64,000 bases of DNA, taken from NCBI GenBank assembly GCA_011525845.1, contig WYBP01000022.1:124001-188000 (forward strand), read 5' to 3'. Position numbers and translations under genes: made by a program. This document shows positions 55,361-63,910 of this stretch, piece by piece. How positions within the stretch are numbered: position 1 is the first letter of the stretch; the number at the start of each line of letters is the position of its first letter. This DNA comes from Gemmatimonadaceae bacterium. GTDB lineage: Bacteria; Gemmatimonadota; Gemmatimonadetes; Gemmatimonadales; Gemmatimonadaceae. The notes beneath the pieces are model-generated. The model worked only from the letters and a program-made list of their open reading frames with translations, was not told the origin of the DNA and searched no databases.

Positions 55361-58300
55361 CTATGCGCCCGCGGGCGAGGGGACGACGAGCTCCAGCACC
55401 GCCGCCGGCGAGAGGGCACTCCCGGACGCGACCAGCTCGTCGAGCTGCTCCCGCGGGATCGACTCGCGCAGCGCGTCGATCTGCGCCTTCGCGCCCGGTG
55501 CCATCGGGTGCTCCAGGAGCACGCCCGCCTTCTGCCGCATCAGCTCCGCCGACGCCGCGATCGCGACGGCCTGCTCGGTGTTCCCGGCCGCCACCTCGGT
55601 GGCGGCGAGCCCGATCAACGCCTGTCCCATCCCCGGCACGCTCCCGATCTCGTCGTGCGTGCGCAGCGCGCGCTGGAACGCATCACGCGCCGCGGCGAGG
55701 TCGCCCCCGGCGAGGGCCGCGTATCCCATCTCGCTCAGCACCCGCGCGATCTCCGGCGTGTCGCCGACCACGCCGAGCTCGGACTCCGCCTCGCGGTAGA
55801 GCCGGAGGGCGCCCTCGAGGTCTCCCAGCGCGAAGGTCATCGACGCGAGGAAGCTCAGCGCCACGCCGCCCCCCTCGTAGTCGCCGATGCGCGTCTGGAT
55901 CCGGCGCGCCGCCTCGACCGACGCGATCCCGCCCGCGGTGTCGCCGGTCGCGAAGAGGCGCATGCCGTCGATCGTGCGGCCGAGGCCGGTCAGCCAGTCA
56001 TGCCCGAGGCGCTCCGCCTCGGCGATCCCCTCCTCGAGCGAACGCCGGGCGCGCTCGACATCGCCCAGCCCGAGCGCGAGGTACCCGATGAAGTTGCGGG
56101 CGGTGACCACGATCTCCCGGTCGCCGATCGCGATCCCGTCCTCGAGCGCGCCGGTCCACTCGACGTCGCAGCGCGGCATCTGCCCCGTGCTCACGGAGAC
56201 CATCCCCGCGGTGAAGCGGGCGAGTGCGCGGCCATGGGTCGGCTCACGCTCGTCGGCGAGGGCGAGGAGGGGGTCCAGCATCTCGCGCGCGGCGTTGTGC
56301 AGGCCGGTGATGTGCCAGTAGAAGCCGAGGTAGCCGGCGAGCAGGAGGCCGCGTTCGAGTGCATCGGGGGTACCCATGCGGCACTGGAGGAGGAGCCACT
56401 GCAGCGCGGCGAAGGTGTTCGCGTTCTCGGTGCGGGCGCGCCGCACGGAGTCCACCTGGGCCGTGCCGAAGATCCCCTCGTGGACGCCGCGCGCGAACGC
56501 GATGAAGTGGTCCGCGTGCGCATCGCGCATCGCATCCACCTCGGCGCCCGCGTGGAGCTGCTCGGCGGCGAAGGCCCGGATCGTCTCGAGCAGAGTGTAG
56601 CGGGCGCCGCCCCCGATCACGCGCACCAGTCCCTTCTCGGCGAGCGACTCGAGTGCGTCGATGGCCCGCCAGCGGTCGGCCTCGTCGTAGCAGACCTGCT
56701 CGACCGCGTCGAGGGTCCATCCCTCGTGGAAGACGGAGAGGCGGCGGAGGAGGCGTTGCTCGTCGGCGTCGAGCAGCGAGTAGCTCCAGCTGATCGTCGC
56801 GCGGAGGGTGCGCTGGCGCAGCGGGAGGTCGCGGTCCCCCGAGGTGAGGAGGTCGAGGGCGTGGTCGAGGCGCTGCAGCAGCGCGGCGGGCTCGAGGATG
56901 CGGACGCGCGCCGCCGCGAGCTCGAGGGCGAGCGGGAGGCCGTCCACGCGCCGGCAGATGCCCACCACGGAGACCGCGTTCGCGGGGGAGAGCGTGAAGC
57001 CCGGCTTGACCTTGGCGGCGCGCTGCACGAAGAGCGCGACCGAGGGGCACTGCATCAGTTCGTCCGCCTCGGTCGCCTCGGTCGTGGGGAGCTCGAGGGG
57101 CGGGAGCGGGAGCTCGACCTCGGCGCCGATCTTGAGCGGCCGGCGGCTGGTCGCGATTACGCGCAGCTCCGGGCAGCGCGAGACGAGCGTGGCGATGTCG
57201 GTGGCGGCCTCGACCACCTGCTCCAGGTTGTCGAGCACGAGGAGGACCCGGCGGTCGCCGATGATCGTCACGACGGCGTCGAGCGCCGCGCGGCCGTGCG
57301 CCTCGGCGATCTCGAGCGTCGTGGCGATGGTGGGCATCACGTCGCCGGGCGCCGTGACCGACGCGAGGGAGACGAAGGCCGAGCCCCCGGCGTACCCCTC
57401 GTGCAGCTGGCGGTGCAACTCGATCGCGAGGCGCGTCTTCCCCGTGCCGCCGACGCCGGTCACCGTGAGCACCCGCGCGCCCTCCTGCAGCAGGGCCGCG
57501 GCCTGGCGCACCACCTCGTCGCGGCCGAGGAGCGGCGTCGCCGGGGTCGGCGGGAGCTTGAGGAGGGGCGCGATGGTCGCCCGCGGGCCGGCGCTGGCCG
57601 CGCGCCGGAGCGCCTCGCGCCACACCGCGACACTCGCGAACCGGTCCGCGGGCGTCTTGGCCAGGGCGCGCTCGATCGCCTGGTCCACCGCCGGCATCAC
57701 CGCGGGGCGCACCGTGCTGAGCCGGGGCACCGGGTCCGTCATGTGGCGCGCCATCACCGCCATCGCGTTCTTCCCCGTGAAGGGGGGCGTGCCGGCGAGC
57801 ATCTCGTAGAGCACGCAGGCCAGCGCGTACAGGTCGGAGCGGCCGTCCACCTCCTCGCCCGCGGACTGCTCCGGGCTCATGTAGTGCGGCGTCCCGAGGG
57901 ACATCCCCGTCATCGTGAGCTTTTCGCCGTTCGATTCCGACATCGCGTGCGCGATGCCGAAGTCCGCGACGATCGCGCGGCCGTCCTCGATCAAGACGTT
58001 CTCCGGCTTGATGTCGCGGTGGATCACGCCCCGGCCGTGCGCGTAGTGGAGGGCGTCGGCGATCTCGTCGGCGATCCGCAGCGCGTCCTCGAGCGGGAGT
58101 TGCGCCTCGCGCTCCATGCGGGCGCGGAGCGACTCGCCCGCCACGAAGGGCATCACGTAGTAGAGGAACCCGCCCGCCTCTCCCGAGTCGTAGAGCGGGA
58201 GGATGTGCGGGTGCCGGAGGTTCGCGGTGGTCGTGATCTCCCGCACGAAGCGGTCGGCGCCCATCGCGGCGGCGAGCTCGGGGCGGAGCACCTTGATGGC

Positions 58301-58420
58301 GACCTGGCGCTGGTGCTTCAGGTCCTCGGCGAGGTGCACGGTGGCCATCCCGCCGGCGCCGAGTTCACGGAGGAGGCGGTAGCGGTCGGCGAGCGCGTCA
58401 GCGAGTGTTGTATCGGTCAT
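55361..58420 (-). CDS. Ser/Thr kinase fused to STAND ATPase and TPR region
   Basis: A 1019-residue three-part regulator. Residues 1-280 are a Hanks-type kinase: GAGGMATVHLAE, lysine 43 (VAIKVL), HRDIKPEN at 134-141, DFG at 153-155 and GTPHYMSPEQ. Residues about 320-640 form a STAND/NB-ARC-like ATPase of the COG3903 type: Walker A GVGGTGKTRLA, Walker B VLLVLDNLEQ, TSRRPLKI sensor and GLPLALELAAAR. The rest is a TPR-like helical array (ERARRSLEEGIAEAERLG and similar). No DNA-binding domain is seen. Its ATG and the start of the divergent lactamase gene share the palindrome CATG. Confidence 0.88.
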   Translation of the reverse strand: MTDTTLADALADRYRLLRELGAGGMATVHLAEDLKHQRQVAIKVLRPELAAAMGADRFVREITTTANLRHPHILPLYDSGEAGGFLYYVMPFVAGESLRARMEREAQLPLEDALRIADEIADALHYAHGRGVIHRDIKPENVLIEDGRAIVADFGIAHAMSESNGEKLTMTGMSLGTPHYMSPEQSAGEEVDGRSDLYALACVLYEMLAGTPPFTGKNAMAVMARHMTDPVPRLSTVRPAVMPAVDQAIERALAKTPADRFASVAVWREALRRAASAGPRATIAPLLKLPPTPATPLLGRDEVVRQAAALLQEGARVLTVTGVGGTGKTRLAIELHRQLHEGYAGGSAFVSLASVTAPGDVMPTIATTLEIAEAHGRAALDAVVTIIGDRRVLLVLDNLEQVVEAATDIATLVSRCPELRVIATSRRPLKIGAEVELPLPPLELPTTEATEADELMQCPSVALFVQRAAKVKPGFTLSPANAVSVVGICRRVDGLPLALELAAARVRILEPAALLQRLDHALDLLTSGDRDLPLRQRTLRATISWSYSLLDADEQRLLRRLSVFHEGWTLDAVEQVCYDEADRWRAIDALESLAEKGLVRVIGGGARYTLLETIRAFAAEQLHAGAEVDAMRDAHADHFIAFARGVHEGIFGTAQVDSVRRARTENANTFAALQWLLLQCRMGTPDALERGLLLAGYLGFYWHITGLHNAAREMLDPLLALADEREPTHGRALARFTAGMVSVSTGQMPRCDVEWTGALEDGIAIGDREIVVTARNFIGYLALGLGDVERARRSLEEGIAEAERLGHDWLTGLGRTIDGMRLFATGDTAGGIASVEAARRIQTRIGDYEGGGVALSFLASMTFALGDLEGALRLYREAESELGVVGDTPEIARVLSEMGYAALAGGDLAAARDAFQRALRTHDEIGSVPGMGQALIGLAATEVAAGNTEQAVAIAASAELMRQKAGVLLEHPMAPGAKAQIDALRESIPREQLDELVASGSALSPAAVLELVVPSPAGA

Positions 58421-58428
58421 GAACGATA
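58411..58428. promoter_or_regulatory. Palindrome spanning two divergent start codons
   Basis: TATCGGTCATGAACGATA is an inverted repeat with 8 of 9 pairs matching. Its centre CATG holds both the kinase start (minus) and the lactamase start (plus). Both promoters must lie inside the opposite coding region, and one bound protein could block both genes. Confidence 0.5.
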
Positions 58429-59306
58429 TTGCACGCCGACTCCTCACTCGGCAACGCTTGCTGGTCGTGCTGCTCGCCGTCCTCGCGGTCCTGCTCTTCG
58501 GCCTGTGGAAGCGGGCGGGGAACCGGGGCGGCCAGCAATACGCCGAGCCCTTCCGCATCGCGGGCGATCTCTACTTCGTCGGCGCGAACGACGTGAGCGC
58601 CTTCCTGATCACCGGTCCGGAGGGCCACGTCCTGATCGACGGCGGCTATCCCGGCACCGCGCCGATGATCATCGCGAGCATCAACGCGCTCGGCTTCGAC
58701 ATCCGGGACGTGAAGGTCTTGCTCAACTCCGAGCACCACTTCGACCACGCGGGCGGGCTCGCGGAGCTCCAGCGGGCCTCCGGCGCGGCGCTCTGGGCGA
58801 GCGAGGCGAGCGCCGACGCCATCGCCCGCGGCGGCGACCATGCGGACCTTCCCCTGCCGGTGCGCGCGCTGATGTGGGCGCGGATCCTCTCGTACCCGCC
58901 GCCGCGCGTGGACCACCGCTTCCGGGATGGCGACACCGTGCGCGTGGGTCCGGTCGCGCTCAGGGCGCATGTGACGGCGGGCCACACGCGGGGCTGCACC
59001 TCCTGGTCGTTCGCGGTGCGGGAAGGGGAGCGCGAGCTGCAGGTGGTGAGCGCGTGCAGCCTGGTGGTCCTCGGTGTCGGGCGCTACGCCGAGCAGGGCG
59101 CGGACTTCGAGCGCACCTTCCGCGAACTGCGGGCGATCCCGGCGGACATCTGGGTGACGTCGCACGGGCGGCTCTGGGGGCGGTACCGCAAGTTCGTGGC
59201 GCGCGACTCGGTGGCGGATCCCGTGGAGGCGTTCATCGACCCTGCGGGCTACCGGGCGTACGTCGACTCGGGCGAGGCGCGGTTCAGGCGCGGGGTGGTG
59301 CAGTAG
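58419..59306 (+). CDS. Subclass B3-like metallo-beta-lactamase
   Basis: A 295-residue MBL-fold hydrolase with an N-terminal hydrophobic anchor or signal (LLVVLLAVLAVLLFGLW). B3 marks: FLITGPEGHVLIDGGYP, the zinc motif NSEHHFDHAGGL, TAGHTRGCTSW (histidine 189), a serine in SACSL near 214 and SHGRLW (histidine 249). The first zinc ligand, normally histidine or glutamine at B3 position 116, is glutamate here (E105), with H107, D109 and H110 kept. B3-E variants with that glutamate are known beta-lactamases. A beta-lactam substrate is likely but not proven. A downstream start is possible. Confidence 0.82.
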   Translation: MNDIARRLLTRQRLLVVLLAVLAVLLFGLWKRAGNRGGQQYAEPFRIAGDLYFVGANDVSAFLITGPEGHVLIDGGYPGTAPMIIASINALGFDIRDVKVLLNSEHHFDHAGGLAELQRASGAALWASEASADAIARGGDHADLPLPVRALMWARILSYPPPRVDHRFRDGDTVRVGPVALRAHVTAGHTRGCTSWSFAVREGERELQVVSACSLVVLGVGRYAEQGADFERTFRELRAIPADIWVTSHGRLWGRYRKFVARDSVADPVEAFIDPAGYRAYVDSGEARFRRGVVQ

Positions 59307-59339
59307 GGGAGGGTCGGCTCGTCCGAGACGGCCGCACTC

Positions 59340-59801
59340 CTACGCCTCGGCGTAGGCCTTCTCCAGCGCCGCCACGTCGAGCTTCACCATCGTCAACATG
59401 GCGTCCATCACCGCCTTCACCTTCGCCTGGTCCCGGTCGTTGATGAGCTCCATGAACCGCCGAGGCACGATCTGCCAGGTGAGGCCGAACGGATCGGTGA
59501 TCCAGCCGCACTGCGACGGCGTCGCGCCCGCCGCGACGAGCTTGCCCCAGTACTCGTCCACCTCGCGCTGGTCCTCGCAGTCGACGAAGAGCGAGAAGCC
59601 CTCCGAGAATGAGAAGTAGGGGCCGCCGTTGTATCCCTTGAACGACTGTCCGCCGACGACGAACTCGGCCGCGGTGATGGGGCCGTCCTTCCCGGTGCGC
59701 GAGATGTTCCGGACTTCCGAGTCGGGGAAGGTGGCCGTGTAGAACGCGATGGCGGCCTCGAGCTGGTCGTTGAACATCAGGAACGGCGTCACCTTGGTCA
59801 C
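59340..59801 (-). CDS. VOC-family (PhnB-like) protein
   Basis: A 153-residue protein of the PhnB/3-demethylubiquinone-methyltransferase-like subgroup of the vicinal oxygen chelate fold. Marks: VTPFLMFNDQLEAAIAFYT, FSLFVDCEDQREVDEYW and CGWITDPFGLTWQIVPR. Metal-binding residues are incomplete, as usual in this subgroup, and no substrate is known. It overlaps the upstream beta-barrel gene by 4 nt. Confidence 0.85.
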   Translation of the reverse strand: MTKVTPFLMFNDQLEAAIAFYTATFPDSEVRNISRTGKDGPITAAEFVVGGQSFKGYNGGPYFSFSEGFSLFVDCEDQREVDEYWGKLVAAGATPSQCGWITDPFGLTWQIVPRRFMELINDRDQAKVKAVMDAMLTMVKLDVAALEKAYAEA

Positions 59802-60475
59802 GGGGCCGCTCCTCGACGCCGCAGATAGAGGCTGACGTTGACGCCGAGGACCGGGTCCGAGTCGTCCAGTCCAAGTGGCACGATGATGGACGGCGTGACC
59901 GCGAACTGCCGACCGAACGCCACGCCAAGGCCGAAGCGCAACTGGCCATAGGTGTCCGAGAGGGTGATGTCGCTCACGCCGTCCGAGAACTTGATCGACG
60001 CGCTCGCGACACCGGCGCTCACCGTCGGGATCAGCGTCACGTCCTCCGACTGCGAGGCGACGATACCCCAGGTGACGCCGGCGCCGAGGTTCCGCACCGA
60101 CGCGTCGACCCCGGTTCCCTCGATGTCGTTCGGGCCGAAGCCGAGCTGACCCGTGAGGAACGGGCAGAGCTGGGCGCGACCGGCGCTGCCCACGGCCACC
60201 TGGTAGCCCACCGTGGCGCCGACCGTCGTGGTCGATCCCGAGAAGTCGTCGTACGTCACGCGGCCCACGGTCGCGCCGCCGTAGGCTCCCGTGCCCAGGC
60301 CCGTGATGCCGACCCCGAGCTCGGAGGCTCCATTGGCCGTCGCGAAGGCGGCACCGAGCGCCACCCGCCCTGCCGAACTCCCCGGGCGACCCTCGCAGAC
60401 CTGCGCGCCGGCGGTGCTGCCGACGAGACCCATGAGGATCGAAAGGACGATGTGCCAGCGCGTGAACGATCTCAT
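59798..60475 (-). CDS. Putative outer-membrane beta-barrel protein
   Basis: A 225-residue exported protein. The signal peptide (HIVLSILMGLVGSTAGAQ) is followed by alternating, glycine-rich strands such as VTYDDFSGSTTTVGATVGYQ and LRFGLGVAFGRQ, ending in VSLYLRRRGAAP. This is the pattern of a small OmpW/OmpA-like barrel, but the last residue is not aromatic. GGGAG lies 5 nt before the ATG at 60475. The role is unknown. Confidence 0.65.
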   Translation of the reverse strand: MRSFTRWHIVLSILMGLVGSTAGAQVCEGRPGSSAGRVALGAAFATANGASELGVGITGLGTGAYGGATVGRVTYDDFSGSTTTVGATVGYQVAVGSAGRAQLCPFLTGQLGFGPNDIEGTGVDASVRNLGAGVTWGIVASQSEDVTLIPTVSAGVASASIKFSDGVSDITLSDTYGQLRFGLGVAFGRQFAVTPSIIVPLGLDDSDPVLGVNVSLYLRRRGAAP

Positions 60476-60584
60476 GGTTCTCCCGGGTGTCGGTCCGAAG
60501 TCGAGTGGTGCTGTGGCCGCCAGATAAGCTGCCGCGACGGGGCCGCCGCGTGCCAGCCCGGCGGCCGCCGACGCCGGGGATCCC

Positions 60585-61355
60585 TCACCCCGGCACCAAC
60601 GACAGGTGTGCTCCCACTGGATCCCGGACCACCGCACAGGCGTACGCCCCATCGCGCCCCCGTGTCGCCTTGATGATCGTGCCCCCTTCCTCCGGGACGC
60701 GACGGACGCTCTCGGCGAGGTCGCCGACGGGGAGGTAGAGCATCCAGGTGGGCGGCAGCCCCTGGTTCACTCCGCGCGCATGGCAGATGCCCGCGGCTGG
60801 GTGCCCATCGTCGGCGAGCATGTTGAAGTCCGCGTAGCGCGCGCCGGCGTCCTCCATCTCGACCTCCTGCACCTTCCAGCCGACGACCTGTCGGTAGAAC
60901 TCCCGGGTCGCCGCCGCATCGGGGACCGTCAGGTCGGCCCAGGCGATGTGCCCGACGGGTGCGGTGGTGCCGTCGGCCGGCGGGACCGCCCCGGCGGGAA
61001 CGACGGGGACGATCCCGAACGCCGCCCCATCCGGGTCGAGCAGCACTGCCCATCGGTCCTTCTCGTCGAGCATGAGCGCCTTCCCGCCCAGGGCGAGCGC
61101 GCGCTTCGCGCTGGCGGCCACGTCGGCGACCTGGATGTGCGGCATCCATTGGAGCGGGAGGTGATCGTACTCCGCGCTGCGCGGACCCAGGCCGATGATC
61201 GGCGTGCCCGCGTTGTTCATCAGGTCCTCGCGCCAGAGCGGGTGCTCGCCCGTGGTGAGCACGCGTGCGTGGAAGCGCACCTCCCGTTCGTGCTCGGGCA
61301 CGGCGATGTCGGCGCTGAGGATCCCGCCGACGCGTGGGATGAAGGGGTCACGCAT
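60585..61355 (-). CDS. Two-domain VOC-family protein
   Basis: A 256-residue protein with two glyoxalase/bleomycin-resistance modules. First: GGILSADIAVPEHEREVRFH with DPDGAAFGIVPV. Second: GHIAWADLTVPDAAATREFY with MLYLPVGDLAESVRRV and DPVGAHLSLV. The pattern matches secreted-hydroxylase-like proteins of Streptomyces annotated CFP-30/BepA-type, function unknown. It is preceded by a membrane protein gene in the same direction. Confidence 0.85.
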   Translation of the reverse strand: MRDPFIPRVGGILSADIAVPEHEREVRFHARVLTTGEHPLWREDLMNNAGTPIIGLGPRSAEYDHLPLQWMPHIQVADVAASAKRALALGGKALMLDEKDRWAVLLDPDGAAFGIVPVVPAGAVPPADGTTAPVGHIAWADLTVPDAAATREFYRQVVGWKVQEVEMEDAGARYADFNMLADDGHPAAGICHARGVNQGLPPTWMLYLPVGDLAESVRRVPEEGGTIIKATRGRDGAYACAVVRDPVGAHLSLVPG

Positions 61356-61391
61356 GGTTCACGTCCTGGTTGGGATCACGCAGCGCTCGAC

Positions 61392-61754
61392 TCAGGACGT
61401 GATGGACCCGAGCCCGACGCCCAGTGCGGCGAGGAGGAGGAGCACGAAGGAGCCGACGCCGAGCACGGCCGCCGCGCCCTGGACGGCCTCCCACACGCCT
61501 TCGTGCGATGGGCGTTCGGGCCACGGGCGCGGGAGGAGATGGCGCTCGGCCAGCGCCCAGATCCCGTAGAAGGTGAAGCAGCCCGCCGCCGCAGCGACGA
61601 TGAGCCACCCGCCGGGTCTCGCCCAGACCGCCGTCCCCGCGATCAGGAGGCCGCCGATGACGTCGATCGCGAGCCGATCGCGCGGTGTCCGGCGCGCACG
61701 CGCGCTGAGGAGCTCGGCGAGACTCGCGTTCGCGGGAAGTTCAGCGGCGACCAT
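61392..61754 (-). CDS. Small membrane protein of unknown function
   Basis: A 120-residue protein with a short basic N-terminus and three helices (AIDVIGGLLIAGTAVWA, WLIVAAAAGCFTFYGIWALAE, AAVLGVGSFVLLLLAALGVG). No family is recognised. The ATG at 61754 follows GGGAGGACCTC. It lies 36 nt upstream of the two-domain VOC gene and could share its transcript. Confidence 0.6.
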   Translation of the reverse strand: MVAAELPANASLAELLSARARRTPRDRLAIDVIGGLLIAGTAVWARPGGWLIVAAAAGCFTFYGIWALAERHLLPRPWPERPSHEGVWEAVQGAAAVLGVGSFVLLLLAALGVGLGSITS

Positions 61755-61898
61755 GAGGTCCTCCCGGTGAAGTGTCGACTGTCGGAGCGATCGGCGGTGG
61801 CCCGCCACGGCCATCGGGCGGCCCGCCGGCGCGGCCGACGATCGCGCCCGTGAAGAGGGAGAGCACGCCATTGAGCTCCGGGGACCGCGCGCCCGTGT

Positions 61899-62405
61899 TC
61901 ACGGCCGCAGCGCGTTCCAATCGGCCTCCGTCATCGCCAGTTCGAGCTGTATCTCGACCAGGATCCGCCATCGGCCATCCCTCTTCACCAGGTACGAGTC
62001 GACCGTGCCGTAGTAATGATCCTGGCCCTCTTCCCAGTAGTGGTAGAGCCCGACCTCGTGGGCCGTGGTCGCGTCATGGACTCGCGACGAGAAGCGGAAC
62101 TCGAGGATCCGACGCTTGGGAGGGGCGCTCATCTCCGCGGGATCGGCCTCCTTGGCGGCGAACTCGGACCACAGAAGGTACGTCTTGTAGGAGCTCCGGG
62201 TCCCCGTCACCCCGACGGCATCCGGATGATAGGTGGCCTTCTGGGCTGGAATGCTCCACTCCGTCACCGACCTCACGACGCCCGCCCAGAAGGCATCGAG
62301 CTCAGCGGTGACCGGGTCACCCTGTGCCCTGGCCGACTGCGGTCCGAGGAGAACGCAGGCCAGGAACATCGCGACGGTCGTTCGGTGGATGCGGGAAGTG
62401 CTCAT
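61899..62405 (-). CDS. Secreted NTF2-like (DUF4440-type) protein
   Basis: A 168-residue protein with a signal peptide (VAMFLACVLLGPQSARAQG). The mature part resembles SnoaL/DUF4440 cone-shaped domains: a helix with AELDAFWAGVVRSVTE, a beta block with EFRFSSRVHDATTAHEVGLY, and VDSYLVKRDGRWRILVEIQL at the end. Such domains bind small ligands or act as scaffolds. No neighbour clarifies the role. Confidence 0.7.
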   Translation of the reverse strand: MSTSRIHRTTVAMFLACVLLGPQSARAQGDPVTAELDAFWAGVVRSVTEWSIPAQKATYHPDAVGVTGTRSSYKTYLLWSEFAAKEADPAEMSAPPKRRILEFRFSSRVHDATTAHEVGLYHYWEEGQDHYYGTVDSYLVKRDGRWRILVEIQLELAMTEADWNALRP

Positions 62406-62514
62406 GGCGCCTCGCTCCGGTGGCTATAAACATGCCACGGAACAACGGATGCGGCGAATCGAGCGGAGCACGCGAACCGACAGCGGCCCATGCGGTCCCC
62501 GGTCCGGTGAGGCC

Positions 62515-62646
62515 TCACCACCCGTCGATGGCGGACGATGCTCGCGACAGCACCCCGTTCACGGAGTCCAACATGGCGCGCAGCTTCGTGACGTCGCGCA
62601 CCTCGCCCTCCTGGATCCCGCGCTGCTGCATGTCGAGCGCGGTCAT
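62515..62646 (-). CDS. Small 43-residue ORF coupled to lipoprotein gene
   Basis: A 43-residue reading frame that starts on the ATGA overlapping the stop of the preceding lipoprotein gene. The peptide (opening MTALDMQQRGIQEGEVRDVT, with LRAMLDSVNGVLSRAS near the end) is helical and amphipathic, not arginine-rich like chance frames here. No Shine-Dalgarno sequence is seen, so it would depend on coupling. Unknown function; it may also be chance. Confidence 0.4.
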   Translation of the reverse strand: MTALDMQQRGIQEGEVRDVTKLRAMLDSVNGVLSRASSAIDGW

Positions 62647-63698
62647 GGGAGGATCGGACCGGTCAGCACGACCTCGAACGCCGCGGCGGGCACGGTCGCG
62701 AGCTGCGTGCCGATGTTCGGGTCCCAGTCCCAGCGCGTCGGATCCTGCACCTTCTCGCCGCGCATCATCCCCGCGGTGCCGCTCCCGTCGGTGACGATCA
62801 GCCCGTAGGCCTTCGCGGCACGGAGCAGGATGAGCGCGTCGCCCGTGTAGCCGGAGAGGTCGAAGGAGGACTTGAGCCGCAGCCTGAGTCCCATCGGTGC
62901 GTTGTTGGGATCGTCGTAGATGAAGGTGCCGGCGAGGACCTGCGCGCAGAGCGCCGGGAAGGAGAGGGAGTAGCTCGGCTGGCCGCAGGCGAGCGGGAGC
63001 TTCCACAGGTAGGTGGCGTTCGACTGCCAGGTGGTGGCGGGGCGGATCATCCCCTGCAGGGTGAGCGTGGCCGGGATGGAGAGCGCGTGCGTGATCGCGC
63101 CCGCGCGCACCTCCTCGGCGCGTGCGGTCCCGGCGAGGACCGGGAGCCCGGACGCCGACGAGGATGCGATGTGGTCCCGCCGGAGGGCGTTGGAGGTGAG
63201 GTCGAAGATCGCCCCGGAGCCGACCGTCCAGCTGCCATCCGGGTCCGGGCCCTTCACGCTCCACAGCTCGTAGAGCTTGCACCCGGCCACGTCCATCAGG
63301 ACCAGGTGATTGTCGTCGAGCACGAGCTTGGTGCTGTCCTTCACGTGGTAGCGCGCGTCGGCCGGGAGGGGCATCGGCCCCGGATCACCGCCGCCGTTGG
63401 TGTAGTTCACCGCGACGAAGGGCACCGGATCGCGTTCGCTGTCGACGATGTTGACCGGGAGGTTCGGCACGAAGCTCAGGCGCCAGGTGAGCGCGAGCCG
63501 TGAGATGTACGCATCCGACTCGGGATGCGCGGGCAGGGCGGAGACGTCCGTGTTCCACGCGTTGCTCGCGGGGAACACCGCACAGCTCCGCGCCGGCAGG
63601 CCGCCGGTCGCGGTGGGTGCGGGCGCTTCGCAGGCGGCGAGTGCGAGTACGAGCGCGGCGGTCGGGACGATGAGGCGGAGCGTCGAGGCGCGGGTCAC
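62643..63698 (-). CDS. Putative lipoprotein of unknown function
   Basis: A 351-residue secreted protein. The signal ends with LAAC (lipidated cysteine 23), given the GTG start at 63698; a longer GTG start at 63755 would spoil the signal. The mature domain has SNAWNTDVSALPAHPESDAY, VPFVAVNYTNGGGDPGPMPL, CKLYELWSVKGPDPDGSW and THALSIPATLTLQG, with several paired cysteines. This pattern is seen in uncharacterised, probably extracellular carbohydrate- or surface-binding proteins. Function is not assigned. Confidence 0.7.
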   Translation of the reverse strand: MTRASTLRLIVPTAALVLALAACEAPAPTATGGLPARSCAVFPASNAWNTDVSALPAHPESDAYISRLALTWRLSFVPNLPVNIVDSERDPVPFVAVNYTNGGGDPGPMPLPADARYHVKDSTKLVLDDNHLVLMDVAGCKLYELWSVKGPDPDGSWTVGSGAIFDLTSNALRRDHIASSSASGLPVLAGTARAEEVRAGAITHALSIPATLTLQGMIRPATTWQSNATYLWKLPLACGQPSYSLSFPALCAQVLAGTFIYDDPNNAPMGLRLRLKSSFDLSGYTGDALILLRAAKAYGLIVTDGSGTAGMMRGEKVQDPTRWDWDPNIGTQLATVPAAAFEVVLTGPILP

Positions 63699-63910
63699 GT
63701 CGGGGTCCCTGGGCGCCCGGCAGAGCGGGCGGAACGAGAGGTCACGCAGGTACACCTCGTTAGGGCAGGGCGGACGGGCGACGTTAAGCGGGCGTGGTCA
63801 GCGCACGTCGGGAACGTGACGTGGCGCACCGGAACTCGCCGACGCCCGGTGGCATTCCAGGGCGCCATCCCGCCCGACGCCACCGACTGGATGAACCGCA
63901 CGGCCGATGC

